This document shows, piece after piece, positions 9,484 to 17,743 of a stretch of 55,735 bases of DNA; position 1 is the first letter of the stretch; each line of letters opens with the position of its first letter. The DNA is taken from assembly GCA_944371325.1 (NCBI GenBank), contig CALVXO010000011.1, positions 1-55,735 of the forward strand, in the 5' to 3' direction. Made by a program: the position numbers and the translations under genes. The notes beneath the pieces were generated by a model, which saw only the letters and a list, made by a program, of their open reading frames with translations, was not told the origin of the DNA and searched no databases. This stretch comes from an uncultured Bacilli bacterium (lineage in GTDB: Bacteria > Bacillota_I > Bacilli_A > RF39 > UBA660).

Positions 9484-10373
9484 TGATAAGATTAAGTGAT
9501 AATATAAAATGTGACATGGATGATTTAAAAAAATCATATAATGAAGCATTAAAAAATAAAGAATTTAAAGATTTTATTAGTAAATTAAAATCTGATGATA
9601 ATATATTAATGAAGTATACATCAACTTTAGAAGAATGTAGTTGTGAATACAATAATTGTTTAAATTGTAAAGGATTAAAAGAATGTAAAAATCAATTGAT
9701 GGGTTATGCATATTTACCTAAAGTAGTTGGTAAAACTATAACATTTCATTTTAAACCTTGCAAATATAAATTAAACAATGATAAAAAATATGCTTATTGT
9801 AAAAATGTTAAGTATTATAATTTACCTAAAAGTTATTTGGATGCTACATGGGATAAAGTTGATAAAAGATTAGTTAGTCGAAAAGAAACTATTATTTGGT
9901 TAAATAATTTTATTAAGAATCCTACTAATAAAGGATTATATTTAACTGGTAATTTTGGTTGTGGTAAAACTTTTTTAGTTGTAGCTACATTCAATGAATT
10001 AGCTAAAAAAAATATTAAGAGTGCTGTTGTCTTTTGGCCAGAATTTTTAAGAGATTTAAAGTCATCATTTGAAACTGATTATGAGGATAAGTTGGACTAT
10101 GTTAAAAATGTACCTTTATTATTAATTGATGATTTAGGTGCAGAAACGGCTACACCTTGGTCAAGAGATGAAATATTATGTTCAATATTACAACATCGTA
10201 TGGATAATAATTTAGCAACTTTTATAACATCTAATTTACCTATTGATTCACTAGAACAACACTTATCACAAACTAAAGATGGTGTTGAATTGATTAAGGC
10301 AAAAAGAATAATTGAAAGAATTAAATATTTAACAGATGAAATAGAAATGATCAGTAAAAATATGAGAGGATGA
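9483..10373 (+). CDS. dnaI: Primosomal protein DnaI (helicase loader ATPase)
   Basis: DnaI is the AAA+ loader of the replicative helicase in Bacilli. It has 296 aa from the ATG at 9483 (a TTG at 9480 would add one residue). The N-terminal region has a Cys cluster (CSCEYNNCLNCKGLKEC, about 58-74), matching the zinc-binding N-domain that contacts the helicase. The C-terminal ATPase has Walker A GNFGCGKTF (about 156-164) and Walker B LLLIDDLGAE (about 208-217). It is translationally coupled to dnaB, and the LOG-family gene follows four bases after the stop. Confidence 0.93.
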   Translation: MIRLSDNIKCDMDDLKKSYNEALKNKEFKDFISKLKSDDNILMKYTSTLEECSCEYNNCLNCKGLKECKNQLMGYAYLPKVVGKTITFHFKPCKYKLNNDKKYAYCKNVKYYNLPKSYLDATWDKVDKRLVSRKETIIWLNNFIKNPTNKGLYLTGNFGCGKTFLVVATFNELAKKNIKSAVVFWPEFLRDLKSSFETDYEDKLDYVKNVPLLLIDDLGAETATPWSRDEILCSILQHRMDNNLATFITSNLPIDSLEQHLSQTKDGVELIKAKRIIERIKYLTDEIEMISKNMRG

Positions 10374-10377
10374 TAAA

Positions 10378-10944
10378 ATGAAAATATTTGTAGGATGTTC
10401 ATCTAAAAATGAAATACCTAGTAAATATAAATATGATTGTACTAATTTGTTAGAAAAATTATTTTTAGATAATGATTTAGTATTTGGAGCATATGATAGT
10501 GGTTTAATGGGTATATCATATCATGAAGCATTAAAAAATAAAAAAGAAGTAATTGGAATATGTCCTGATGCTTATAAAGAAGATTTTAAAAATTTAAATT
10601 GTACTAAAGAAATAACTACTAAAAATGTCAGTGAAAGAATTGACAAATTAATTTTAGAAAGTGATATTTGTTTATTTTTACCTGGTGGTATAGGAACTAT
10701 TAACGAATTATTTTTAGCTTTAGAAAGCAAAAGATGTCATGAATTTGATAAACCAATAATTATATATAATAGTTGTGGATTTTTTGATAAATTATTATTG
10801 TTTTTAGAAAAAATATATAATGAATCATTTACAATGGAATATATTAAAGACAGTTATTTTGTATCATCAAATATTGATGAAGTATTGGATTATATTTCAA
10901 AATTACAAAATAAAAAAAGAAAAAAATTAATTTATAATCATTGA
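10378..10944 (+). CDS. LOG-family nucleotide-binding protein (putative nucleotide 5'-monophosphate nucleosidase)
   Basis: 188 aa with a Rossmann-type fold. The family motif PGGIGTINELF (about residues 101-111) matches PGGxGTxxE of LYSINE DECARBOXYLASE-like/LOG proteins, which cleave cytokinin riboside 5'-monophosphates or other nucleotide monophosphates. An N-terminal FVGCSSKN strand and a GLMGISYHEAL segment also fit. It is the third gene of the dnaB-dnaI transcript (ribosome site GAGGATGATAAA overlaps the dnaI stop). The physiological substrate cannot be told from sequence. Confidence 0.8.
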   Translation: MKIFVGCSSKNEIPSKYKYDCTNLLEKLFLDNDLVFGAYDSGLMGISYHEALKNKKEVIGICPDAYKEDFKNLNCTKEITTKNVSERIDKLILESDICLFLPGGIGTINELFLALESKRCHEFDKPIIIYNSCGFFDKLLLFLEKIYNESFTMEYIKDSYFVSSNIDEVLDYISKLQNKKRKKLIYNH

Positions 10945-10991
10945 AAAATATTTTATTCTAATTAAATGATTTTATATTAGAAGGTGAAAAT

Positions 10992-11744
10992 GTGGATGTA
11001 AATAAAATAAAAAAAGAATTGATAAATCAAAAAAAAACTAAATTTAAAGGTAATATATATCATTATTCACAGGTTAATTTTTCTTACAATTCAAATAAAA
11101 TTGAAGGTAGTAGATTAACTAGTGATCAAACAGAAGCAATATTTGATACTTTTTCTTTTATATCTAAAAATAATGAGTTAATTAAACTAGATGATTTGAT
11201 AGAGTCTAAAAATCATTTTAAATTATTTGATTATATGTTAGATAATGTGGACAATAAATTAACTAAAAAAATGATTATTGAGATGAATAAAATATTAAAA
11301 AGAAATACTAGTGATGAAGATAATCCAAGATATAATGTTGGTGGATTTAAGATTGTTCCAAATATTATAGGTGTTGTTAATGAGATAAATACTACAGATC
11401 CTAAAAATGTGGAAGAAGAAATCGATATTTTACTTAATAATTATAATAGTAATGAGAGTATTACTTTAGAAGATATAATTGATTTTCATTATAAGTTTGA
11501 ATGTATTCATCCATTTGGAGATGGAAATGGTAGAGTAGGTAGAATTATTATGTTTAAAGAATGCTTGAAAAATAATATTATGCCATTTATCATTTTAGAT
11601 AGTGATAAAGCCTACTATATGAGAGGACTAAAAGAATATAAAGAAGATAAAATGTTTTTAATTGACACAATAAAACATGAACAAGATTTATATGAAAAAA
11701 TCTGTAAAGAATTATTAAATTTTAATATAAATGAAAATAAATAA
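10992..11744 (+). CDS. Fic-domain protein (AMPylator-type), N-terminally self-inhibited class
   Basis: 250 aa with a complete Fic core HPFGDGNGRVGR (about residues 173-184), carrying the catalytic His and the anion-hole Gly-Asn-Gly-Arg. Fic enzymes usually transfer AMP from ATP to a target hydroxyl. An N-terminal SNKIEG (about 34-39) matches the inhibitory (S/T)xxxE(G/N) motif, whose Glu blocks the ATP site in class II Fic proteins, so activity is probably held off until relieved. The start is GTG at 10992 after AAGGTG. No antitoxin gene lies beside it, in keeping with the in-cis inhibitor. The target is unknown. Confidence 0.88.
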   Translation: MDVNKIKKELINQKKTKFKGNIYHYSQVNFSYNSNKIEGSRLTSDQTEAIFDTFSFISKNNELIKLDDLIESKNHFKLFDYMLDNVDNKLTKKMIIEMNKILKRNTSDEDNPRYNVGGFKIVPNIIGVVNEINTTDPKNVEEEIDILLNNYNSNESITLEDIIDFHYKFECIHPFGDGNGRVGRIIMFKECLKNNIMPFIILDSDKAYYMRGLKEYKEDKMFLIDTIKHEQDLYEKICKELLNFNINENK

Positions 11745-11751
11745 TTTATTT

Positions 11752-11779
11752 AAATCATTGAAAAAATCAATGATTTTTT
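11752..11779 (+). terminator. Rho-independent terminator after the Fic gene
   Basis: AAATCATTG pairs with CAATGATTT (9-bp perfect stem, loop AAAAAAT), followed by further T residues. It ends the dnaB-dnaI-LOG-Fic transcript. Confidence 0.75.
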
Positions 11780-11842
11780 AGTACAAAAACATATACAACT
11801 ATTTTATTATTACATATTATAAACTAGGTAAGGGGGATTAAA

Positions 11843-12085
11843 ATGTTTAATAAAAGAAATTGTTGCAATAAAGGTTTTATGCCACAACCTATGCAACCAG
11901 TTTATGAACCTATGATTAATAATTGTGTTGAAAAGGATTTTTATTGTGAAGTTCCACATATTTGTCCAATAAATACTCATACAATTAATAGAGTTCATTA
12001 TGTTCATAGTTATACTCCAAAATATACTTGTACTGAAGAAACACAAATCATAAATGATGATTGTGGATGCAACATGTTTAAATAA
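11843..12085 (+). CDS. CotD-like, Cys/His-rich putative spore-coat protein, 80 aa
   Basis: A small protein with eleven Cys and several His. Its middle (HICPINTHTINRVHYVHSYTP, about residues 39-59) resembles the CotD inner-coat family, where His/Cys-rich motifs of the form CPxxTHxxNxxHxxHxYxP recur. CotD-type proteins are deposited on the forespore and cross-linked into the coat. Strong ribosome site (TAAGGGGGATT) and its own terminator indicate a separately controlled gene; I could not place a convincing sigma-K or sigma-G promoter. If the assignment holds, the organism sporulates or descends from a sporulator. The alternative is a generic metal-binding small protein. Confidence 0.6.
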   Translation: MFNKRNCCNKGFMPQPMQPVYEPMINNCVEKDFYCEVPHICPINTHTINRVHYVHSYTPKYTCTEETQIINDDCGCNMFK

Positions 12086-12090
12086 ATAAG

Positions 12091-12120
12091 ATCCAACAAA
12101 TTGTTGGATTTTATTTTAAA
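12091..12120 (+). repeat. 30-bp repeat, copy 1: terminator after the CotD-like gene
   Basis: ATCCAACAA and TTGTTGGAT form a 9-bp perfect inverted repeat followed by a T-rich tail, so it works as an intrinsic terminator. All 30 bases are identical to 12751-12780, on the other side of mazEF. Confidence 0.85.
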
Positions 12121-12124
12121 ACAA

Positions 12125-12153
12125 TTGACTTTTGTTTATACTTTGTATATACT
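12125..12153 (+). promoter_or_regulatory. mazEF promoter with overlapping palindromic operator
   Basis: TTGACT (12125-12130) and TATACT (12148-12153) are spaced by 17 bases, close to the sigma-A consensus. The spacer holds the inverted repeat TATAC-TTT-GTATA (12137-12149), and GTATATAC overlaps the -10. MazE-type antitoxins are known to bind palindromes of this kind to autorepress their operon, so this is the likely operator. Confidence 0.7.
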
Positions 12154-12173
12154 AATTAGTAAGAGGTGGAATA

Positions 12174-12416
12174 ATGGAAGCAAAAGTACAAAGATGGGGA
12201 AATTCTTTAGGTATTAGAATTCCTAGTGCTATTTTAAAATCTTTAAATATAAAACCAAATGATATGTTAAATATTAAACAGGAAGAAGATAAAATAATTG
12301 TTAGTGTTATTAAAAAAAATAAAATTTCATTAAGTGATAGATTTAAAGAATATAATGATAAAAATTTAGCTAAAGATTTTACGTGGGATGAAAATATTGG
12401 TAGGGAAATATGGTAA
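12174..12416 (+). CDS. mazE: MazE-type antitoxin (AbrB/SpoVT fold)
   Basis: 80 aa with the swapped-hairpin AbrB N-terminus: VQRWGNSLGIRIPSAIL followed by LNIKPNDMLNIKQEEDKIIV, the standard MazE DNA-binding half. The C-terminal tail (SLSDRFKEYN... DFTWDENIGREIW) is acidic and aromatic, as expected of the segment that wraps the toxin dimer and covers its RNA site. It is preceded by AAGAGGTGG and a good promoter, and overlaps mazF by seven bases, ensuring coupled synthesis. The complex with MazF is expected to repress its own promoter. Confidence 0.92.
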   Translation: MEAKVQRWGNSLGIRIPSAILKSLNIKPNDMLNIKQEEDKIIVSVIKKNKISLSDRFKEYNDKNLAKDFTWDENIGREIW

Positions 12417-12751
12417 AAAGTTATATACCTAAACAAGGAGACTTAGTATATTTAGATTTTAATCCCATTAAAGGTCACGAACAATCTGGTGTTAGACCCG
12501 CAATAGTTATTAGTAATAATGTATTTAACAAAAATACTAAAATGGTTATTGTTTGTCCTATAACTTCTAATGAAAAATATTTTCCAACTCATTATAATTT
12601 AGAAAATACAACTAAAATTCATGGCGCTGTTTTATGTGAGCATATAAGAAGCATCGATTATGAGATTAGAAATTTAAAATTTATTGAAAAAGCAAGTGAT
12701 AATGATATTTTAAGTATAATAACTTTAGTAAATGCCTGTATTGAAGAATAA
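12410..12751 (+). CDS. mazF: MazF-type endoribonuclease toxin (PemK/CcdB fold)
   Basis: 113 aa, normal for the family. It carries the family start GDLVYLDFNPIKGHEQSGVRPAIVIS (about 10-35), with the conserved catalytic Arg in GVRPA, then VCPITSN (about 48-54) with the Thr-containing T-S motif, and the C-terminal LVNACI helix. MazF dimers cleave single-stranded mRNA at short motifs, causing growth arrest when MazE is lost. All expected residues are present, so it is likely active. Cut-site preference cannot be read from sequence. Confidence 0.92.
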   Translation: MVKSYIPKQGDLVYLDFNPIKGHEQSGVRPAIVISNNVFNKNTKMVIVCPITSNEKYFPTHYNLENTTKIHGAVLCEHIRSIDYEIRNLKFIEKASDNDILSIITLVNACIEE

Positions 12752-12780
12752 TCCAACAAATTGTTGGATTTTATTTTAAA
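12751..12780. repeat. 30-bp repeat, copy 2: shared terminator between mazF and vanY-like gene
   Basis: The same 30 bases as 12091-12120. Here the hairpin ends mazF on the plus strand, and its last ten bases also encode the final Leu-Lys-stop of the convergent carboxypeptidase gene. The first copy therefore looks like a duplicated fragment of this junction. Confidence 0.85.
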
Positions 12781-13421
12781 TATTCTTCTAATGTTATATT
12801 ATTGTCATAAATATATTTAGCAGCATCAATTCCTACATATCGATAATGCCATGGTTCATATTTAAATCCGGTTATATGTTCTTTTCCTTTAGGATATCTT
12901 AAAATAAAACCATATTTATAGGCATTATCTTTCATCCAAGTAAATTCTTTAGAATGTTCAAAATTATCATAATCTTTATTTGAACCTTCAACATCTAAGG
13001 CTAGACCTGTTTGATGTTCAGAATGTCCTGGCTTAGCTGAACAATCTAAAGCATAATTCAAGCCTTTTTCTTTTATATAATAATTAAATAATTCATTTTG
13101 ATAGTTATAATCACGATAAGCGGAAACTGCTACTATGTGGTAACCTAATTTAGATGCATCTTCACTTAATTTTTCAAAAGCAATTTTTGCTTCCTTTCTT
13201 AAATATTTATCATTGTTAGCGTATTTTAATGAAATACTTTCTAAATTTTTGGGAATATAACTATTTAATAATTGATTATTTTTATTTACTAAAACTAATA
13301 TATCATCAGGATTTTCAATTAATTTAATATTTTTATAAAATCCTTCTTCTTCTTTATTAAAAAACAATAAAATTAAAATACCAATAATAATATAGTAAGC
13401 TTTTTTTAAATTTTTTTCCAT
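12771..13421 (-). CDS. Membrane-anchored VanY/LdcB-type peptidoglycan carboxypeptidase (M15B), 216 aa
   Basis: M15B enzymes are zinc peptidases that trim the terminal D-alanine (VanY) or the D-Ala of tetrapeptides (LdcB). The zinc and catalytic motifs are complete: SAYRDYNYQNELF (about 103-115), GHSEHQTGLALDV (about 136-148; His and Asp ligands) and EPWHYRYVG (about 192-200; Glu and His). An N-terminal membrane anchor (about 8-22) places the domain outside. The ATG at 13421 is preferred over GTG at 13430 because the AGGTGA site overlaps the latter. A paralog lies at 17901-18806. Whether it is a D,D- or L,D-carboxypeptidase is unresolved. Confidence 0.88.
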   Translation of the reverse strand: MEKNLKKAYYIIIGILILLFFNKEEEGFYKNIKLIENPDDILVLVNKNNQLLNSYIPKNLESISLKYANNDKYLRKEAKIAFEKLSEDASKLGYHIVAVSAYRDYNYQNELFNYYIKEKGLNYALDCSAKPGHSEHQTGLALDVEGSNKDYDNFEHSKEFTWMKDNAYKYGFILRYPKGKEHITGFKYEPWHYRYVGIDAAKYIYDNNITLEEYLK

Positions 13422-13509
13422 GACATTCACCTATAATAATTATATGCAATTGTATAAATATGGTATATGATTTATTAAATATATGATATAATAAAGTTGG
13501 TGAATATAA

Positions 13510-15084
13510 ATGAAGAAATACATATTAATTATTTTTGTAGTAGCTGTTGTGACGATGTTACCAATGTTTACTAGTACTTATAAGTCTAGTAATGATACTA
13601 AATTTCATTTGATTAATATAGAACATTTAACAGATCAAATTGATAAAGATTTTTTAAATCCTAGTAAAGTTGTTGGATATATTGGTAATGATTTTGGATA
13701 TGGGACTAGCTTGTTTTATCCGCCATTAGGTCATTATTCAGCAGCTTATGTTAATACTGTCGTTGATAATCCAGTTATTAGTATTGAAATAATTCATTTT
13801 ATTGGTTTATTTTTATCTGGTGTTAGTATGTTTTTATTATCTAGAAAATTATCTAAAAATGATTATATAGGATTGTTATCAGCTGTTATTTATATGCTTT
13901 TCCCTTATCATTTGTCGGATATATATATAAGGGATGCTTTAGGTGAAACTTTAATATTTATATTTTTGCCTTTGATATTTTTAAGTTTATATGAATTGTT
14001 TAACGATAATAAAAGGAATTTCTATTTATTTTTTGTAATAGGTTATGTTGGTGGAATGTTATCGCATTTAACTATGATGACTTATTTTACAGTTATAGTA
14101 TTAATATTTTTAATTTTCAAATATAAATTTACTTTAAAATATCTAAAAGAATTTATTATAGCTTCTATCTTTATTTTAGCTATTACATCACCTTTTATAG
14201 TAGGATTATTACAACAAAGATTATTGGGTAATTATAATGTGTTTAAAGAAGGTGTTATGGTTCAAGGTACATGGGGTAATGCCTTAATGCCACTTAGATA
14301 TTTATTTGTAGGTGAAAATTGGGGAACTGGTGAGATAAGGTTTTATATTGATTTAATTGTATTAGTATTATTAATATTAACATTTAAAAAATATAGACAA
14401 TATAATAACAAATATTATAATTATATTTTAGGATTTGGAATAATTAGTTTTATATTGTCTAGTATGATATTTCCTTGGGATTTGTTACCAAAATCATTTA
14501 GAATGATTCAATTTCCATGGAGATTTGTAACATTCATTTCTGTATCATTAAGTGTCTTAGCACCTCTTTGTATAGGTAAATTTAATGACAAAAAAATGTT
14601 AAGTATAGTGTTAATTATATTTATGGTGTTACTTGCACAACCAAATTTAAGACAGGCAACTGATGAAGTAATCGATGTTTCAAATATTGAACAGTGGTAT
14701 GGAATGGGATGGCAAAGAGAATATTTACCTGTTAGTGCTGCAGAAAATAGTGAGTATTTTGATAATAGAAGTCATGATATAATAATTAAAGAAGGAAATG
14801 CTAATGTTGAAATAATAAATGATGATGTGCCATATTTAGAATTTAAAGTTGATAATGATGTAACAGTTGAATTACCTAGAATTTATTATATTGGTTATAC
14901 ATTATTAGATGAAAACAATAATAAAGTAGAATTTTATGAAAATGAATATGGATTTATTGAAACAAAATTAGAAAGTGGAACTTATAAATTAGATTTCACA
15001 GGAACTAAATATGATAGTTTAGCTAAAATTATTTCAGTAATTAGTATTATGGGATTTGGAGTGTTTGTATGGAAAAAAAAATAA
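13510..15084 (+). CDS. Multi-spanning GT-C-like membrane protein (PTPS-related domain family)
   Basis: 524 aa with about ten to twelve membrane segments between residues 1 and 390, then an extracellular beta-rich domain (about 395-505) and a last C-terminal membrane helix. The segment SSNDTKFHLINIEHL (about 26-40) resembles the first outer loop of the '6-pyruvoyl-tetrahydropterin synthase-related' membrane family (PF10131), whose acidic/His loop recalls GT-C glycosyltransferases. It overlaps a GtrB-type synthase by 16 bases and is followed by a GtrA protein, so it most likely transfers a sugar from a polyprenyl-phosphate carrier to a surface glycan. The acceptor is unknown. The ribosome site is GGTGA. 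Confidence 0.75.
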   Translation: MKKYILIIFVVAVVTMLPMFTSTYKSSNDTKFHLINIEHLTDQIDKDFLNPSKVVGYIGNDFGYGTSLFYPPLGHYSAAYVNTVVDNPVISIEIIHFIGLFLSGVSMFLLSRKLSKNDYIGLLSAVIYMLFPYHLSDIYIRDALGETLIFIFLPLIFLSLYELFNDNKRNFYLFFVIGYVGGMLSHLTMMTYFTVIVLIFLIFKYKFTLKYLKEFIIASIFILAITSPFIVGLLQQRLLGNYNVFKEGVMVQGTWGNALMPLRYLFVGENWGTGEIRFYIDLIVLVLLILTFKKYRQYNNKYYNYILGFGIISFILSSMIFPWDLLPKSFRMIQFPWRFVTFISVSLSVLAPLCIGKFNDKKMLSIVLIIFMVLLAQPNLRQATDEVIDVSNIEQWYGMGWQREYLPVSAAENSEYFDNRSHDIIIKEGNANVEIINDDVPYLEFKVDNDVTVELPRIYYIGYTLLDENNNKVEFYENEYGFIETKLESGTYKLDFTGTKYDSLAKIISVISIMGFGVFVWKKK

Positions 15085-16007
15085 GTGTTATAGTACCTTG
15101 TTACAATGAAGAAGAATCATTACCAATTTTTTATGAAGAGATAAACAAAGTAATGAAAAAAATGAAAAAGGTTAAATTTGAACTAATTTTTATTAATGAT
15201 GGATCTAAGGATAGAACTTTAGAAATATTAAGAGAATTAGCTAAGAAAGATAAAAATGTAAGATATATTTCTTTTTCAAGAAATTTTGGAAAGGAAGCAG
15301 GTATCTTAGCAGGTTTAGAAGCATCAGTTGGTGATTATGTTTGTATGATGGATGTTGATTTGCAAGATCCACCACAATTATTAATTGAAATGTATGAAAC
15401 ATTACAAAATAGTGATTACGATTGTGTTGCTACTCGTAGTGTTTCAAGAAATGGATATTCATTTTTTAGAAAATTATTTACAAAATGGTATTATAAAATA
15501 ATTAATAAAATATCTAAAACAGAAATAGTTGATGGAGCAAGAGATTTTAGATTAATGTCTAGACAAATGGTTGATGCTATTTTATCATTAAAAGAATATA
15601 ATAGATATTCTAAAGGTATATTTAGTTGGGTAGGATTTAAAACTAAATGGTTAACATTTGAAAATACGGAAAGAGTAGCAGGAACTACTAAATGGAATTT
15701 TTGGAAGTTATTTGCTTATTCAATGGAAAGTATTGTTGGATTTTCAACTATTCCTTTATTAATTTCTTCTATAGCTGGAATTGTATTTTGCATTATATCT
15801 TTCATTATGGTTTTGTTTATCATTATTAGAACTTTAATGTTTGGTGATCCAGTATCAGGATGGCCTAGTTTAGTTTGTATTATATTTTTTGTAAGTGGTG
15901 TTCAATTGTTTTGTTTAGGAATAATGGGACAATATTTAGCTAAAACTTATTTAGAAGTAAAAAATAGACCAGTATATATAATTAAGGAGACCGAAAAAGA
16001 TGTTTAA
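15069..16007 (+). CDS. GtrB-type polyprenyl-phosphate glycosyltransferase (GT2)
   Basis: 312 aa. The family-2 domain starts ISVIVPCYNEEESLP, with a nucleotide-binding INDGSKDRT (about 43-51), SRNFGKEAGILAGLEAS (about 77-93) and the metal-binding DVDLQDPPQL (about 103-112). Two C-terminal membrane helices (about 225-260 and 268-292) are typical of GtrB/DPM1-type enzymes, which charge undecaprenyl phosphate with one sugar from a nucleotide-sugar on the inner leaflet. It is translationally coupled to the genes on both sides (overlaps of 16 and 8 bases). Confidence 0.9.
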   Translation: MEKKISVIVPCYNEEESLPIFYEEINKVMKKMKKVKFELIFINDGSKDRTLEILRELAKKDKNVRYISFSRNFGKEAGILAGLEASVGDYVCMMDVDLQDPPQLLIEMYETLQNSDYDCVATRSVSRNGYSFFRKLFTKWYYKIINKISKTEIVDGARDFRLMSRQMVDAILSLKEYNRYSKGIFSWVGFKTKWLTFENTERVAGTTKWNFWKLFAYSMESIVGFSTIPLLISSIAGIVFCIISFIMVLFIIIRTLMFGDPVSGWPSLVCIIFFVSGVQLFCLGIMGQYLAKTYLEVKNRPVYIIKETEKDV

Positions 16008-16407
16008 TAAACTACTTGATTTATATAAAAAATATAAAGAAATAATTAATTATTTGATATTTGGTGGTTTAACTACTTTAATTTCAATAGTTACTTATGC
16101 AATTTTCTCTAAAGTATTTAATATTGATTATTTAATAAGTAATGTTTTATCATGGATAATAGCTGTTTTATTTGCTTATATAACTAATAAATTATTTGTA
16201 TTTGAAAGTAATTCTAAAAAAAATATTAAAGAAATAACTAGTTTTTTCTTCTTTAGAATTGTTTCTTTAGTTATGGAAATGGTCATATTATATGTATTTG
16301 TTGATATGCTACATATTGATGATTTAGTAACAAAAATAATTGCCCAAGTAATTGTTATTGTTTCTAATTACATATTTAGTAAAGTATTTGTCTTTAAGAA
16401 AAATTAA
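16000..16407 (+). CDS. GtrA-family membrane protein (putative polyprenyl-linked sugar flippase)
   Basis: 135 aa with four membrane segments and the GtrA signature: NYLIFGGLTTLISIVTYAIF near the N-terminus, then NVLSWIIAVLFAYITNKLFVF and a C-terminal VSNYIFSKVFVFK. GtrA proteins are thought to flip the polyprenyl-phosphate sugar made by GtrB to the outer leaflet. The order GT-C-like, gtrB, gtrA makes a complete one-sugar surface-decoration cassette, analogous to serotype-converting gtr operons. Confidence 0.9.
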   Translation: MFNKLLDLYKKYKEIINYLIFGGLTTLISIVTYAIFSKVFNIDYLISNVLSWIIAVLFAYITNKLFVFESNSKKNIKEITSFFFFRIVSLVMEMVILYVFVDMLHIDDLVTKIIAQVIVIVSNYIFSKVFVFKKN

Positions 16408-16411
16408 ATTT

Positions 16412-16440
16412 AACTATTCTTGTTTTAGAATAGTTTTTTT
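16412..16440 (+). terminator. Rho-independent terminator after gtrA
   Basis: AACTATTCT pairs with AGAATAGTT (9-bp perfect stem), followed by a T-run. It closes the three-gene glycosyl cassette. Confidence 0.85.
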
Positions 16441-16465
16441 GATATACTTTTTATAGGTGAGTAAG

Positions 16466-17743
16466 ATGAAAAAAAATATGAGATTTAAAATAATTTTATT
16501 TATAATATTATCAATTATAGTAATTTGTTTATTTTTAATTTTTAATAAAAAAGAAGATAATAAACAAAATGATAATCCTAATACAGAAAATCCAAGTGAA
16601 GAAATAATTGAAGAACCAGAAGATGTAATAGATGAGGTAGGTACTAACTATTTAAATAATATTAAATATACTGTTAAAGTAGATAAAGAAGTTGAAGATG
16701 TAATTGTTGAATTTTTAAATGTTTATTATAATTCAATTAAGGAATTAAAAGAAAACGATATGACTTATCTATTTAAAAATCCAAGTTCTGAGCAAGCATT
16801 AATTAATCAAACAGCAGTATCTTTATTAATTGAAACTAGAAAATTAAAACCAAATGATTTAAGTTTAGATAAGGCAAAATATGATTTAGATTTTACTCAA
16901 GTAAATACTAATGGTGATACAGTAGAAGTAACTGTTTTAGAAAATAATTATTTGAATTTTAATTTTATGAAAGAAATAGAATCAAAAATATATAATATTA
17001 AAAACGAGTTTACTTTAGAAAAAATAGATGGAGAATATAAAATAACTAAATATAATAAAGTTCAAGATTTCTTTGTTATGATAACTGATTTATATAGTAG
17101 TGGTGGTAAGTCTAAATTAGATCAAATTAAACAAGATTATTTAGATTTAATAAATACTAAATTAGAAAAAGATCGAAAAGATTATAATGACTTTTTAAAT
17201 GGTACAGGTATTACTAGAAGAACTTGTGATCATGAATATAATAGGGAAGAAGCTTTGAAACAAACTGTTTGGGTAAATAAACGAGATCCAGAATGGGCAG
17301 AGTTTAGTTCAAATTGTCAAAACTTTGTTTCTCAAGTACTATATAGTGGTGGTATTCCTATGGATTATACTGGCAGTGCTTCACAATATTTACAATGGAA
17401 AATGTATGATGACTCTTATAATGAAAATGAAATAGATAAAGGATATGTTTATACATGGACATATGTTCCTTATTTTAGAGAATATGCTTTAAATAATACC
17501 GGTTATGGATTATGTGCCTCAGTTGATGTAAATTTATATTATGCTGAAGCAGGTGATGTAATTCATGTTGGTACGACTGGACCAACTAGACATGCTTTAA
17601 TAGTAATTGGTGATTATAAAGTCGATGGTAAAACAGTTGATATATTAGTTAATTCTAATACAGTTGACTTAGAAAATTATCCTATTTCTGCTTATTCGTA
17701 TCCTTATGTTAGTTTAATAAAAGTATATGGATGGAATGAATGA
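16466..17743 (+). CDS. Membrane-anchored protein with C-terminal amidase domain (Amidase_6 type)
   Basis: 425 aa from the ATG at 16466, after TAGGTGA (a GTG at 16457 overlaps that site and is rejected). One N-terminal membrane helix (about 6-26), a Glu/Asn/Pro-rich linker, an alpha/beta stalk (about 65-225), then a papain/CHAP-like domain: FSSNCQNFVSQVL (about 282-294; catalytic Cys), PTRHALIVIGDY (about 373-384; His) and VNSNT (Asn/Asp). This matches the putative amidase-6 family found on Firmicutes surfaces and spores. Likely acts on peptidoglycan peptides or surface substrates outside the membrane. It overlaps a 40-codon membrane peptide by four bases. Confidence 0.82.
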   Translation: MKKNMRFKIILFIILSIIVICLFLIFNKKEDNKQNDNPNTENPSEEIIEEPEDVIDEVGTNYLNNIKYTVKVDKEVEDVIVEFLNVYYNSIKELKENDMTYLFKNPSSEQALINQTAVSLLIETRKLKPNDLSLDKAKYDLDFTQVNTNGDTVEVTVLENNYLNFNFMKEIESKIYNIKNEFTLEKIDGEYKITKYNKVQDFFVMITDLYSSGGKSKLDQIKQDYLDLINTKLEKDRKDYNDFLNGTGITRRTCDHEYNREEALKQTVWVNKRDPEWAEFSSNCQNFVSQVLYSGGIPMDYTGSASQYLQWKMYDDSYNENEIDKGYVYTWTYVPYFREYALNNTGYGLCASVDVNLYYAEAGDVIHVGTTGPTRHALIVIGDYKVDGKTVDILVNSNTVDLENYPISAYSYPYVSLIKVYGWNE

